Shown here piece after piece: positions 1-7,999 of a stretch of 64,000 nt of DNA. Origin of the DNA: Stenotrophomonas sp. ISL-67. GTDB taxonomy: Bacteria > Pseudomonadota > Gammaproteobacteria > Xanthomonadales > Xanthomonadaceae. The position numbers and the translations under genes were made by a program. Position 1 is the stretch's first letter; the number at the start of each line of letters is the position of its first letter. Where the stretch lies: the NCBI RefSeq assembly GCF_018612915.1, contig NZ_JAGGRL010000010.1:1-64000 (forward strand). Direction: 5' to 3'. The notes under the pieces are model-generated. The model had not been told where the DNA came from and ran no database searches. It was given only the letters and a program-made list of their open reading frames with translations.

Positions 1-10
1 CGCCAGGCGC

Positions 11-550
11 CGGGCGGTGCCCGGCTTCATGCATTTTGGCGAACAGCCTGTGGCTGATGCATGCCCCGAGCTGGGTCGGCGGGGGTGGGTTTGCGGGACA
101 CGCCGTGAATCCATCCATGGAGGCTTGTAGAAAACATCCATGTTTTCTACAGTCCCGCAAACCCACCCCCGCCGACCCTCCGACAGTTGGCCGATGGCCA
201 CGGGAAACGCAGAATGCCGACCGTTGGTCGGCAACAGTCGGGCGCCGCGACGCCGGTCGGGCTGGTTCCCAGAGAACCGCCGTGAATGGATCAACGTCCG
301 GTTATGCATGACCCTGATTGAGACCATTCGACGGCCAACGGCCGTGAGCCGCGTTTCCCGTGGTAACGACACACTGTCAAAAGGTGGGTCGGGGCGGGTT
401 CGTGGGGGTGTAGAAAACATGGATGTTTTCTACAAGCCTCCATGGACGGATTCACGGCGTCCCCCACGAACCCGTCCCGACCCGCCTAAGCCAGAGATCG
501 CATCAGCCAAAGGCTGTTCGCCAAAATGCATGAAGCCGGGCAAAGCCCGG
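11..550. repeat. Two inverted copies of a long palindromic repeat; gene-free region
   Basis: No credible gene lies in 1-605. Bases 11-60 are the near-exact reverse complement of 500-550. Inside these arms each half holds its own palindrome. The left one has perfect 25-base arms at 75-99 and 152-176 around a 26-base core (126-151) with 12-base arms. The right one has arms at 385-408 and 459-483 around the same core (409-434). The spacer at 176-382 is also partly symmetric: a motif beginning CCACGGGAAACGC near 196 recurs inverted near 350-362. The whole can be read as two copies of one repeat of about 170 bases facing each other. Open reading frames here are by-products of the symmetry. Confidence 0.8.
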
Positions 551-584
551 CTCCAAGCAGATGAGTGCAACCTCGGCAGCCGGA

Positions 585-609
585 GCAGCCGGGCAGAGCC
601 CGGCGCTAC
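585..609 (-). repeat. GTAG-type REP (SMAG) overlapping the aguA stop codon
   Basis: On the minus strand the sequence reads GTAG, then a GC-rich hairpin (arms GCCGGG and CCCGGC). This is the layout of Stenotrophomonas SMAG repeats. The TAG inside GTAG is the in-frame stop of the agmatine deiminase gene. Confidence 0.8.
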
Positions 610-1640
610 GCCAGAACGCCTGCAGGCAACTGCATGGTGATGCAATGCAGGCTGCCGTTCTGCCAGATCAGCGAGCGGCAGGGGACCTGCACGATCTCGT
701 GGTTCGGATAGGCCTGGGCCAGCACGTCGCGCGCGGTATCGTCGGCCACGTCGCCGTAGGCCGGCATCAGTACCGCGCCGTTGAGGATCAGGTAATTGGC
801 GTACGACGCGGCGAGGCGGCGACCGTTGTCGATCACGGGACGCGCCCACGGCAACGGGAACAGCCGGTACGGCTGGCCGTCGGCAGTGCGCAGCGCCGCC
901 AGTTCGCTGCCCATCGCCTGCAGCTCGGCGTAGTGCGAATCGGCGCTGTCATCGCAGGCCTGGTAGACGATGCTGTCCACCGACGCAAAGCGCGCCAAGG
1001 TGTCGATGTGTGCGTCGGTGTCGTCGCCTTCCAGATAGCCGTGGTCCAGCCACAGCACCCGATCCTGGGCCAGCCAGCTCGCCATGTCCGCGCTGAGCGA
1101 AGCACGGTCGCGGTCCGGGTGGCGTTCGTGCAGGCACTGCCAGGTGGTGAGCAGGGTGCCGGCGCCGTCGGTCTCGATGGCACCGCCTTCCAGCGCGAAC
1201 GGAATACTCTTCAGTTCCGCGTCGGCGAACAGGCCGGCTGCGTGCAGTACGCCTACCAGCTGGTCGTCCAGGCTCGCCTCGAACTTGCCACCCCAACCGG
1301 TGAAGCGGAAGTCCAGCAGGCGGAAGCCGCCGTCAGCGCGGCGCAGCGTGATCGGACCCGAATCGCGCAGCCAGGTGTCGTCATAGGGCGCGGTGACGAA
1401 ACGCACGCGGTCCGTGTCGATCCGGTTCGAGCGCAGGCGCGCGTCGGCGTATGCCTCCAGGTCGTCGTCGGCCACGATGATCACCACCGGCTGGAAGCGG
1501 GTGATGGCCGCGACCAGCGCGATGTAGGTGTCCTCGACGTCACCCAGGCGGTCGGCCCAGTCGGTGTCGGCGTGGGGCCAGGCGATCAGGATGGCCGACT
1601 GGGATTCCCATTCGGCCGGAAAGCGGAGCGTGTCGTTCAT
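606..1640 (-). CDS. aguA: Agmatine deiminase
   Basis: This 344-residue protein belongs to the agmatine deiminase / bacterial peptidylarginine deiminase family. The family hydrolyses agmatine to N-carbamoylputrescine and ammonia in the arginine-decarboxylase route to putrescine, in the cytoplasm. Visible signatures are the N-terminal FPAEWESQSAILIAWPH, a central WLDHGYLEGDDTDAHID segment with the acidic and His residues of the active site, and a C-terminal SLHCITMQ whose Cys (about residue 333) is the expected nucleophile. The ATG at 1640 is chosen because homology begins at MNDTLRF; upstream in-frame residues look non-coding and run into the neighbour. The usual partner, N-carbamoylputrescine amidase, is not in the window. 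The stop codon lies in a REP element. Confidence 0.93.
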   Translation of the reverse strand: MNDTLRFPAEWESQSAILIAWPHADTDWADRLGDVEDTYIALVAAITRFQPVVIIVADDDLEAYADARLRSNRIDTDRVRFVTAPYDDTWLRDSGPITLRRADGGFRLLDFRFTGWGGKFEASLDDQLVGVLHAAGLFADAELKSIPFALEGGAIETDGAGTLLTTWQCLHERHPDRDRASLSADMASWLAQDRVLWLDHGYLEGDDTDAHIDTLARFASVDSIVYQACDDSADSHYAELQAMGSELAALRTADGQPYRLFPLPWARPVIDNGRRLAASYANYLILNGAVLMPAYGDVADDTARDVLAQAYPNHEIVQVPCRSLIWQNGSLHCITMQLPAGVLA

Positions 1641-1684
1641 GGTCTCGGTGCGATGGCCCGCCGGGCGGCGGGCGTGGTGGTGGA

Positions 1685-2011
1685 TCAGCGGATGGGCGGC
1701 TTCGGGCCGACTTCGTTGGCGTCGGCCTGGTTGGCCACCACATCGATCACCTTCTGCTTCTCGAAGTAGACGGTGAACATCGGGTAGACCCAGCGGTTGA
1801 TGGTTGGCCACTGGCGCTTCTGGCCGCCGCGCGGCTCCAGCTTCTCGCTCGGCTCGCCGAAGGTGCTGAGCACCTGGCTGGTGGTCTGGCCGCGTACCGG
1901 CACCATCGGCGCGACCTGTTCCTTGGTGCGGTCGATCAGCAGGGTGTCGGCATGGGCGCTGGCGCAGGCCAGCAGGGCAAGCAACGGCAGTGTGGTCAGG
2001 TAACGCTTCAT
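1685..2011 (-). CDS. Small exported protein of unknown function
   Basis: This is a 108-residue protein with a clear Sec signal peptide (MKRYLTTLPLLALLACASAHA, cleavage likely after residue 21). The mature part is short and soluble. It contains VLSTFGEPSEKLEP, which resembles the helix-turn segment of BamE/SmpA-like folds, and a final stretch of tyrosine- and lysine-containing beta-like sequence (MFTVYFEKQKVIDVV). A periplasmic location follows from the signal peptide. It sits 44 bases upstream of aguA on the same strand and could be co-transcribed with it. The function is unknown, and the BamE-like fold is only inferred from the short motif. Confidence 0.8.
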   Translation of the reverse strand: MKRYLTTLPLLALLACASAHADTLLIDRTKEQVAPMVPVRGQTTSQVLSTFGEPSEKLEPRGGQKRQWPTINRWVYPMFTVYFEKQKVIDVVANQADANEVGPKPPIR

Positions 2012-2044
2012 CTCGATCTACTCCCCAGTTATCAAGAATGGAGT

Positions 2045-2067
2045 CACGACCAACGGTCGTGATCTAC
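2045..2067 (-). repeat. GTAG-type REP (SMAG)
   Basis: Read on the minus strand it is GTAG followed by the arms CACGACC and GGTCGTG. It lies in the gap between rpmJ and the small exported protein. Confidence 0.7.
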
Positions 2068-2137
2068 CGGCGAATCCGGCAAGGCAGCCGCGACCTACGG
2101 TCGCCGCGCACCCAGCGATTACAACAAAATTGGCAAT

Positions 2138-2166
2138 AAAAAACCGCCCGGAGGCGGCTTTTTATT
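2138..2166 (-). terminator. Rho-independent terminator of rpmJ
   Basis: On the minus strand a GCCGCC/GGCGGT hairpin with a four-base loop is followed by a run of six T. It lies 40 bases past the rpmJ stop. Confidence 0.85.
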
Positions 2167-2205
2167 CAGGCAGGTCGCGACCCGTGGCCGTGATGCCCTG
2201 AAGGC

Positions 2206-2331
2206 TCAGCGCTGGCGAGCCTTGAAACGCGGGTTCGACTTGCAGATCACGAAGATCTTGCCGCGGCGACGAACGACCTTGCAGTCGCGGTGACGGGACT
2301 TGGCCGACTTCAGGGAAGACAGGACTTTCAT
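2206..2331 (-). CDS. rpmJ: 50S ribosomal protein L36 (zinc-free type)
   Basis: This 41-residue basic protein begins [20 protein letters not shown] and continues [20 protein letters not shown], a close match to L36 of the large ribosomal subunit. The zinc-binding C-C-C-H set of classical L36 is incomplete: only two Cys are present and the spacing is that of the C-minus (YkgO-like) type. The start is the internal ATG at 2331, because family homology begins there. It stands alone, divergent from cmk, and has its own terminator. Confidence 0.93.
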   Translation of the reverse strand: MKVLSSLKSAKSRHRDCKVVRRRGKIFVICKSNPRFKARQR

Positions 2332-2470
2332 TGCATACCTCGGCGGAAACGTGGATTCGGTTGGAGCGCGGCCGCGATATGCAGATGACAATCGGCAGGT
2401 GACGCCCGTTCAAGCCCGCCATTCTACCGGGCTTTCTTCCATCCTTTCAAGTGGTTGCACCCAAAAGGTC

Positions 2471-2498
2471 TTGGAAGGGGGCGGGCAGGGGCTAGAAT
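2471..2498 (+). promoter_or_regulatory. Probable sigma-70 promoter of cmk
   Basis: TTGGAA (2471-2476) and TAGAAT (2493-2498) are separated by 16 bases, with the -10 box 26 bases before the cmk start codon. The prediction is by eye. Confidence 0.5.
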
Positions 2499-2524
2499 GG
2501 GGGGTCAAATCCACAGGGAAACCC

Positions 2525-3205
2525 ATGAACCCGCCATCTCCCGTGCTCACCATCGACGGCCCGTCCGGGGCCGGCAAGGGGACCGTCAGCCGCATTGTCG
2601 CACGCCGGCTGGGCTGGCATTACCTGGATTCGGGCGCCCTGTACCGCGCCGTGGGCGTGGCTGCCAGCTGGGCCGATATCGACACCTCCGACGCCTCAGC
2701 GCTGGTCCGCTGCACCTTCGACACCCACGTCCGCTTCGTCGAGGCCGATGACGGCAGCCTCCGTGTCATCGTCAATGAGACGGACGCCACCGACGAGCTG
2801 CGGCTGGAAACCACCGGTGCGCTGGCCTCGGCCATTGCCGCCATCCCGGAGGTCCGCGCTGCCCTGAAGGAGCGCCAGCGCGCATTCAGGGTTCTCCCGG
2901 GGCTGGTGGCCGACGGCCGCGACATGGGAACCGTGATCTTCCCCGACGCCCCCTTCAAGGTCTTCCTGACGGCCAGTGCCGAAGAGCGCGCCGAACGTCG
3001 GCATAACCAGTTGAAAGACAAGGGGGTTTCTGTTAACTTTGAGGACCTCCTGCGCGAGATCATGGCCCGCGACGCCCGTGATGCACAGCGCACAGTGGCG
3101 CCCCTGAAGCCGGCAGACGATGCCGTCGTCATCGACACCAGTGGTATCGGCATCGACCAAGTCGTTGCCAAGGTACTGGATCTGCTTCCGGTTTCGGGTG
3201 CCTGA
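2525..3205 (+). CDS. cmk: Cytidylate kinase
   Basis: This 226-residue protein phosphorylates CMP and dCMP with ATP in cytoplasmic pyrimidine salvage. The P-loop is seen at the N-terminus in [15 protein letters not shown], followed by the [10 protein letters not shown] substrate segment. [20 protein letters not shown] and the LID region ([14 protein letters not shown]) are also family-typical. The ATG at 2525 follows the sequence CAGGGAAACCC and a plausible promoter. The length matches the family. As in most Gammaproteobacteria it lies directly upstream of rpsA. Confidence 0.96.
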   Translation: MNPPSPVLTIDGPSGAGKGTVSRIVARRLGWHYLDSGALYRAVGVAASWADIDTSDASALVRCTFDTHVRFVEADDGSLRVIVNETDATDELRLETTGALASAIAAIPEVRAALKERQRAFRVLPGLVADGRDMGTVIFPDAPFKVFLTASAEERAERRHNQLKDKGVSVNFEDLLREIMARDARDAQRTVAPLKPADDAVVIDTSGIGIDQVVAKVLDLLPVSGA

Positions 3206-3401
3206 TCCGTTGTAAGGAGGGTCGTCAGTTCCATCGGCGGCAGTCGCACCACCACAAGGCAACACAAGCTCCGTCCCGCAATGATGCGTGGCGGTTTTCC
3301 TACTTAACACACGACCTGCGTTTCCGGGGTCGACCAACAGGCGGGCAGTAAACGGAACCCTCGCGGGGACCAATGCCCATGTGTCCAACAGAGTAAATCT
3401 A

Positions 3402-5087
3402 ATGACCGAATCATTTGCCGAACTGTTTGAAGCCAGTCAGAACAACCTGGCCAAGCTGAAGCCCGGCGCCATCGTCAGCGGTGTTGTCGTTGAGGTCCGC
3501 GGCGACGTCGTGGTGATCAACGCCGGCCTGAAGTCCGAAGGCATCGTGCCGATCGAACAGTTCCGTAACGACGCTGGCGAGATCGACGTCGCCGAAGGTG
3601 ATGTCGTCAAGGTCGCCCTCGACTCGATCGAGAACGGCTTCGGTGAAACCGTCCTGTCGCGCGAGAAGGCCAAGCGCGCGATGGTGTGGGACGAGCTGGA
3701 AGAAGCGTTGGAGAAGAACGAAACCATCACCGGTCGCATCAGCGGCAAGGTCAAGGGTGGTTTCACCGTGGACATCAAGGATGTCCGCGCGTTCCTGCCC
3801 GGTTCGCTGGTGGATGTGCGCCCGGTGCGCGACCCGGCCTACCTGGAAGGCAAGGAGCTGGAATTCAAGCTCATCAAGCTGGACCGCAAGCGTAACAACG
3901 TCGTGGTCTCGCGCCGCGCTGTCGTCGAAAGCGAGCACTCGGAAGAGCGCGAGCAGCTGATGGACAAGCTGCAGGAAGGCGCGATCCTGAAGGGTGTTGT
4001 CAAGAACCTGACCGATTACGGCGCGTTCGTGGACCTGGGCGGCATCGACGGCCTGCTGCACATCACCGACATGGCCTGGAAGCGCGTGCGCCATCCGTCC
4101 GAAGTCGTGAACGTCGGCGACGAGCTGGACGTGCGCGTGCTGAAGTTCGACCGCGAGCGCAACCGCGTTTCGCTCGGCCTGAAGCAGCTGGGCGAGGATC
4201 CGTGGGACAACATCGCCCGTCGTTACCCGGCCAACAGCCGCGTGTTCGGCAAGGTCTCCAACGTCACCGATTACGGCGCGTTCGTCGAGATCGAGCCGGG
4301 CGTCGAAGGCCTGGTGCACGTGTCCGAGATGGATTGGACCAACAAGAACGTCAACCCGTCCAAGGTTGTGCAGGTCGGTGACGAAGTTGAAGTCATGGTC
4401 CTGGACGTCGACGAGGAGCGTCGCCGCATCTCGCTGGGCATGAAGCAGGTTGCCGCCAATCCGTGGGAAACCTTCGCTGCCATCCACAAGAAGGGCGACA
4501 AGGTGTCGGGCCAGATCAAGTCGATCACCGACTTCGGCATCTTCATCGGCCTGGACGGCGGTATCGACGGCCTGGTGCACCTGTCCGACATCAGCTGGAA
4601 CACCACCGGCGAAGACGTGGTCCGCAACTTCAAGAAGGGCGACAACCTGGACGCTGTTGTCCTGGCCGTCGATCCGGAGCGCGAGCGCATCAGCCTGGGC
4701 GTCAAGCAGCTGGAGCAGGATCCGTTCGGTCAGTACATGGCTGCCAACCCGAAGGGTTCGAAGGTCGAAGGCGTGGTCAAGGAAGTGGACGCCAAGGGCG
4801 CTACCATCGAACTGGCTGACGGCATCGAAGGTTACGTTTCGGCTCGTGACGTTGCCAACGAGCGCGTCGACGACGCGACCCAGTTCCTGAAGGTCGGCGA
4901 CAAGGTTGAAGCGAAGTTCGTGGGCATGGATCGCAAGGGTCGTACCCTGCAGCTGTCGATCAAGGCCAAGGACGACGCCGAAATGCGCGAAGTGCTGGAG
5001 GAATACCAGTCTTCTTCGGCGTCCAGCGGCACCACCCAGCTCGGCGCGCTGCTGCGTGCCCAGCTGAACGGCAACAAGTCCGAGTAA
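3402..5087 (+). CDS. rpsA: 30S ribosomal protein S1
   Basis: This 561-residue S1 protein carries six S1/OB RNA-binding repeats. Repeats 3 to 6 show the [18 protein letters not shown] / [19 protein letters not shown] / [18 protein letters not shown] type of core. It is the ribosomal protein that recruits mRNAs with weak Shine-Dalgarno sequences. The start at ATG 3402 ([13 protein letters not shown]) is fixed by homology. No strong Shine-Dalgarno sequence is visible before it (AACAGAGTAAATCTA), which fits the known self-controlled, SD-poor initiation of rpsA in enterobacteria. The 196-base gap after cmk holds no gene. A hairpin and ihfB follow. Confidence 0.97.
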   Translation: MTESFAELFEASQNNLAKLKPGAIVSGVVVEVRGDVVVINAGLKSEGIVPIEQFRNDAGEIDVAEGDVVKVALDSIENGFGETVLSREKAKRAMVWDELEEALEKNETITGRISGKVKGGFTVDIKDVRAFLPGSLVDVRPVRDPAYLEGKELEFKLIKLDRKRNNVVVSRRAVVESEHSEEREQLMDKLQEGAILKGVVKNLTDYGAFVDLGGIDGLLHITDMAWKRVRHPSEVVNVGDELDVRVLKFDRERNRVSLGLKQLGEDPWDNIARRYPANSRVFGKVSNVTDYGAFVEIEPGVEGLVHVSEMDWTNKNVNPSKVVQVGDEVEVMVLDVDEERRRISLGMKQVAANPWETFAAIHKKGDKVSGQIKSITDFGIFIGLDGGIDGLVHLSDISWNTTGEDVVRNFKKGDNLDAVVLAVDPERERISLGVKQLEQDPFGQYMAANPKGSKVEGVVKEVDAKGATIELADGIEGYVSARDVANERVDDATQFLKVGDKVEAKFVGMDRKGRTLQLSIKAKDDAEMREVLEEYQSSSASSGTTQLGALLRAQLNGNKSE

Positions 5088-5119
5088 TCGGCCTTAGCCC
5101 GCAGCCGTAGTTTCCTGGG

Positions 5120-5143
5120 CGGCCCGGACATTAGTCCGGGCCG
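5120..5143 (+). terminator. Hairpin between rpsA and ihfB
   Basis: A perfect 10-base stem (CGGCCCGGAC / GTCCGGGCCG) with loop ATTA is followed by only three T. It is more likely an attenuator or RNA-processing/stability hairpin than a full terminator. Confidence 0.6.
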
Positions 5144-5177
5144 TTTCAGGGTTTGAGACCCTCGACGCGAGTCCGCA

Positions 5178-5483
5178 ATGACCAAATCCGAGTTGATCGA
5201 AATCCTGGCGCGCCGGCAGGCGCATCTCAAGTCGGACGATGTCGATCTGGCGGTGAAGTCGTTGCTGGAAATGATGGGCGGGGCGCTGGCCGGCGGGGAT
5301 CGCATCGAGATCCGCGGGTTTGGCAGTTTTTCGTTGCACTACCGGCCGCCAAGGCTGGGGCGCAACCCCAAGACCGGGGAATCGGTCGCATTGCCGGGCA
5401 AGCATGTCCCGCACTTCAAGCCGGGCAAGGAGCTCCGTGAGCGCGTGAGCGCCGTGGTACCGCTGGAAAGCGATCCGGCCTAG
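5178..5483 (+). CDS. ihfB: Integration host factor beta subunit
   Basis: This 101-residue HU/IHF-family DNA-bending protein pairs with IhfA, which is not in the window. Family hallmarks include the [18 protein letters not shown] arm and [20 protein letters not shown] with the intercalating-proline region. The position directly after rpsA is the conserved rpsA-ihfB arrangement. The stop codon at 5481 is immediately followed by a GTAG-headed hairpin. Confidence 0.96.
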   Translation: MTKSELIEILARRQAHLKSDDVDLAVKSLLEMMGGALAGGDRIEIRGFGSFSLHYRPPRLGRNPKTGESVALPGKHVPHFKPGKELRERVSAVVPLESDPA

Positions 5484-5508
5484 TAGAGCGGACTGTTAGT
5501 CCGCTACT
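5483..5508 (+). repeat. GTAG-headed hairpin at the ihfB stop
   Basis: GTAG is followed by the arms AGCGGAC and GTCCGCT around TGTTA. It overlaps the last base of the ihfB stop codon and could serve as its 3-prime-end hairpin. Confidence 0.55.
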
Positions 5509-5538
5509 CTTTACCTCCAAGGGAAAGGGAGCTACCGC

Positions 5539-5820
5539 ATGAACGTCGCACGCCTGCTGATCCTGCTCGCCGTCCTGGTGGCCGGGCTTGTCATCGGTGC
5601 CCTCAATTCGCAGGACATGACCCTCAACCTGGGGTTCACTGCCATCCATTCCAGTACCGGCCTGGCCATTACCGTGGCCCTGTTGACCGGTGCGATCCTC
5701 GGTGCCGGCCTGGTCCTGGTGGGCCTGGTGATTCCGTTGTATTCCCGACTGCGCAAGGCGCAGAAAGCGGCTCCGGCCGACGCCCCCGTGGCACCTTCTT
5801 CTACTTTCGACGGACGTTGA
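5539..5820 (+). CDS. lapA: LapA-family inner-membrane protein (DUF1049)
   Basis: This 93-residue protein has two membrane helices (about residues 3-21 and 43-67) and a short charged tail. The segment GALNSQDMTLNLGF after helix 1 is typical of LapA (YciS, DUF1049). It is encoded six bases upstream of lapB, as in E. coli, where LapA and LapB act together in lipopolysaccharide assembly and control of LpxC turnover. The start is ATG 5539, preceded by GGGAAAGGGAG. Assignment rests on topology, motif and neighbour. Confidence 0.88.
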   Translation: MNVARLLILLAVLVAGLVIGALNSQDMTLNLGFTAIHSSTGLAITVALLTGAILGAGLVLVGLVIPLYSRLRKAQKAAPADAPVAPSSTFDGR

Positions 5821-5826
5821 GCGCCG

Positions 5827-7005
5827 ATGGAATTTGTATCCGAGTGGTTCTGGTTTTTCCTGTTCCTGCCGCTGGCAGCAGTGTCCGGCTGGGTGATCGG
5901 CCGGCGCGGTGGCCAGCGCCACGGCGACAACCAGGTCAGCCACCTCTCCAGCACCTATTTTCGTGGCTTGAACTACCTGCTCAACGAGCAGCCCGACAAA
6001 GCCATCGAACTGTTCCTGCACATCGCCGAGCTCGACAAGGAAACCTTCGAGACCCAGGTCGCGCTGGGCCACCTGTTCCGGCGCCGTGGTGAGGTTGACC
6101 GCGCCATCCGGCTGCACCAGGGGCTGGTCAATCGTACCGACCTGAGCGACGCGCAGCGCGTGCAGGCCCTGCTGGCGCTGGGCGAGGACTACATGAAGTC
6201 CGGCCTGCTCGACCGTGCTGAAACCGTCTTTACCGAACTGGCCCAGATCGACCAGCGCGCCCCGCAGGCGCTCAAGCACCTGATCGGCATCTACCAGGCC
6301 GAACGCGACTGGGAAAAGGCGATCGACAACGCCACCCGTTACGAAGACGTCACCGGTGAGCCGATGGGCAAGCTGGTCGGGCAGTTCGAATGCGAACTGG
6401 CCGAGCGCTTCCGTGGCGCCGGCAAGATTGATGAAGCGCGCGCGGCCATTGCCCGTGCTTACCAGTCCGATGCGATGTCGGTACGTGCCGGCATCATCGA
6501 AGGACGCCTGGAAACCGATGCCGGCAATGCCGAAGCGGCCGTGCGCGCGTTCGAGCGTGCAGCGCGCAACGACCCCGAGTACCTGCCCGAGGTGCTGCAG
6601 CCGTTGATGCAGAACTACCGCAAGGTCGGGGATCTGGGCGGCGCGCGCGCGTTCCTGTCGGAAATGACCGAGCACTATCGCGGCATCGCTCCGGTGTTGG
6701 CCCTGACCCAGCTGATGGAAGAGCAGGAGGGCGTGGCGCCGGCGCGCGCCTACCTGGGCCGCCAGCTGAAGGATCGTCCGTCGGTTCGTGGCGAGTCGGC
6801 GCTGATCGATCTGACCTTGGCCGAGGGTGCCGATTCCACCGCCACCCTGCATGACCTCAAGCACATCACCGACCAGTTGCTGGTGCGCAATCCGGCCTAC
6901 CGCTGCACGCGCTGCGGCTTCGGTGCACGCACCCACCACTGGCAATGCCCCAGCTGCAAGGAGTGGGGAACGGTCAAGCCGCTGCTGAACTACGCGGTGC
7001 TCTGA
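5827..7005 (+). CDS. lapB: Lipopolysaccharide assembly protein LapB (YciM)
   Basis: This 392-residue protein has one N-terminal membrane helix (about residues 7-24). A long array of tetratricopeptide repeats faces the cytoplasm. The C-terminal rubredoxin-like metal knuckle reads CTRCGFGARTHHWQCPSC. In E. coli LapB bridges FtsH and LpxC and so limits lipid A synthesis. The RGLNYLLNEQPDKAIELF segment after the helix is typical. It is tightly spaced between lapA and the glycosyl-phosphate transferase gene (3-base gap), which suggests one transcript coupling LPS control with surface glycan synthesis. Confidence 0.95.
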   Translation: MEFVSEWFWFFLFLPLAAVSGWVIGRRGGQRHGDNQVSHLSSTYFRGLNYLLNEQPDKAIELFLHIAELDKETFETQVALGHLFRRRGEVDRAIRLHQGLVNRTDLSDAQRVQALLALGEDYMKSGLLDRAETVFTELAQIDQRAPQALKHLIGIYQAERDWEKAIDNATRYEDVTGEPMGKLVGQFECELAERFRGAGKIDEARAAIARAYQSDAMSVRAGIIEGRLETDAGNAEAAVRAFERAARNDPEYLPEVLQPLMQNYRKVGDLGGARAFLSEMTEHYRGIAPVLALTQLMEEQEGVAPARAYLGRQLKDRPSVRGESALIDLTLAEGADSTATLHDLKHITDQLLVRNPAYRCTRCGFGARTHHWQCPSCKEWGTVKPLLNYAVL

Positions 7006-7008
7006 GCC

Positions 7009-7980
7009 ATGCCGGCGGCGTGGTGGATTGGACTGCCGGCGGTGCTGGCAGTTGCGGCGGCGCTCACCTGGTGCGCCCGCCATTACGCGCTGCGGCGCAA
7101 GCTGTTCGACCAGCCGGGGGAGCGCCGCAGCCACGCCGTGGCTACCCCGCGTGGCGGGGGCATCGCCATTGTCGTGACCCTGCTGCTGGGCCTGGGCGTG
7201 GCTGCCATCGCCTGGCCGGGCGCCCGCGTGCCGCTGCTGGTGACGGCCCTCGGGCTGGGGCTGGTGGCCGGGATCGGCTGGTGGGACGATCACCGCCCGC
7301 TGCCGGCCGTGCGCCGGCTCATGGTCCACCTGGTGGCCGCGACCCTGCTGGCGGGCCTGGTGCTGCAGGCCACGGGAAACCCGTGGCAGGCCCTGCTGGC
7401 GCTGCTGTTTACGACATCCCTGATCAACATCTGGAACTTCATGGATGGGATCAACGGCATTGCGACCAGCCAGGCCATCCTGGCCGGCGTCGCATTTGCC
7501 CTTGTCCTGCCGGGTCCGCTTGCCTTGGCTGGCATTGTCCTGGCGCTGGCCTGCCTGGGCTTCCTGCCGTTCAATTTTCCGCGTGCACGGATCTTCATGG
7601 GGGACGTGGGCAGCGGGGCGCTCGGGTATGCCGTGGCAGCCCTGGTGTGCCTGGCCAGCGTGGCCACCGATGTCTCCTGGCTGCTGCTGCTGGTGCCCCT
7701 GGCCGCCTTCCTCGTGGACGCTGGCTTCACACTGCTTTCGCGCATGCTGTCAGGGCAAAGATGGATGGAACCCCACACCCAGCATCTTTACCAGCGTGCG
7801 GTCAAACGTGGCGCAACGCACACTTCAGTAACGGGCTTGTACTTTGTTTTCGGTTTGTTCAGTATTACAGTGTTTAATGCTTGCTCGTATTTGCAGCCGA
7901 GGTGGGAGGTTGCCGTGGCCGTAACGTGGCTGTTGTCCGCGTCAGGTCTTTGGCTGCTCCTGCGCAAGGGAATGCGCTAA
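7009..7980 (+). CDS. WecA/MraY-type polyprenyl-phosphate sugar-1-phosphate transferase
   Basis: This 323-residue polytopic protein has about ten hydrophobic helices. Signatures of the family that moves a sugar-1-phosphate from a UDP-sugar to undecaprenyl phosphate are seen: GWWDDHRPLPAVRRL (metal-binding Asp pair), NFMDGINGIAT and MGDVGSGALGYA. Such an enzyme starts O-antigen or exopolysaccharide repeat synthesis at the inner membrane. The downstream sugar-nucleotide epimerase/dehydratase and galU support that role. The exact sugar (GlcNAc, QuiNAc or other) cannot be read from sequence, so no symbol is given. Confidence 0.88.
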   Translation: MPAAWWIGLPAVLAVAAALTWCARHYALRRKLFDQPGERRSHAVATPRGGGIAIVVTLLLGLGVAAIAWPGARVPLLVTALGLGLVAGIGWWDDHRPLPAVRRLMVHLVAATLLAGLVLQATGNPWQALLALLFTTSLINIWNFMDGINGIATSQAILAGVAFALVLPGPLALAGIVLALACLGFLPFNFPRARIFMGDVGSGALGYAVAALVCLASVATDVSWLLLLVPLAAFLVDAGFTLLSRMLSGQRWMEPHTQHLYQRAVKRGATHTSVTGLYFVFGLFSITVFNACSYLQPRWEVAVAVTWLLSASGLWLLLRKGMR

Positions 7981-7999
7981 TAGAAGGATTGCTTGCTTT

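Noticed and set aside
36-849. Several 90-170 codon frames in the first 850 bases
   Set aside because: They arise from the inverted repeat and from the antisense of aguA; no ribosome binding sites or family resemblance.
561-1769. 402-codon plus-strand frame opposite aguA
   Set aside because: Antisense shadow of a clearly conserved gene; Val/Gln/His-rich composition typical of such shadows.
5416-7329. 637-codon minus-strand frame
   Set aside because: Antisense to lapA and lapB; high-GC shadow frame.
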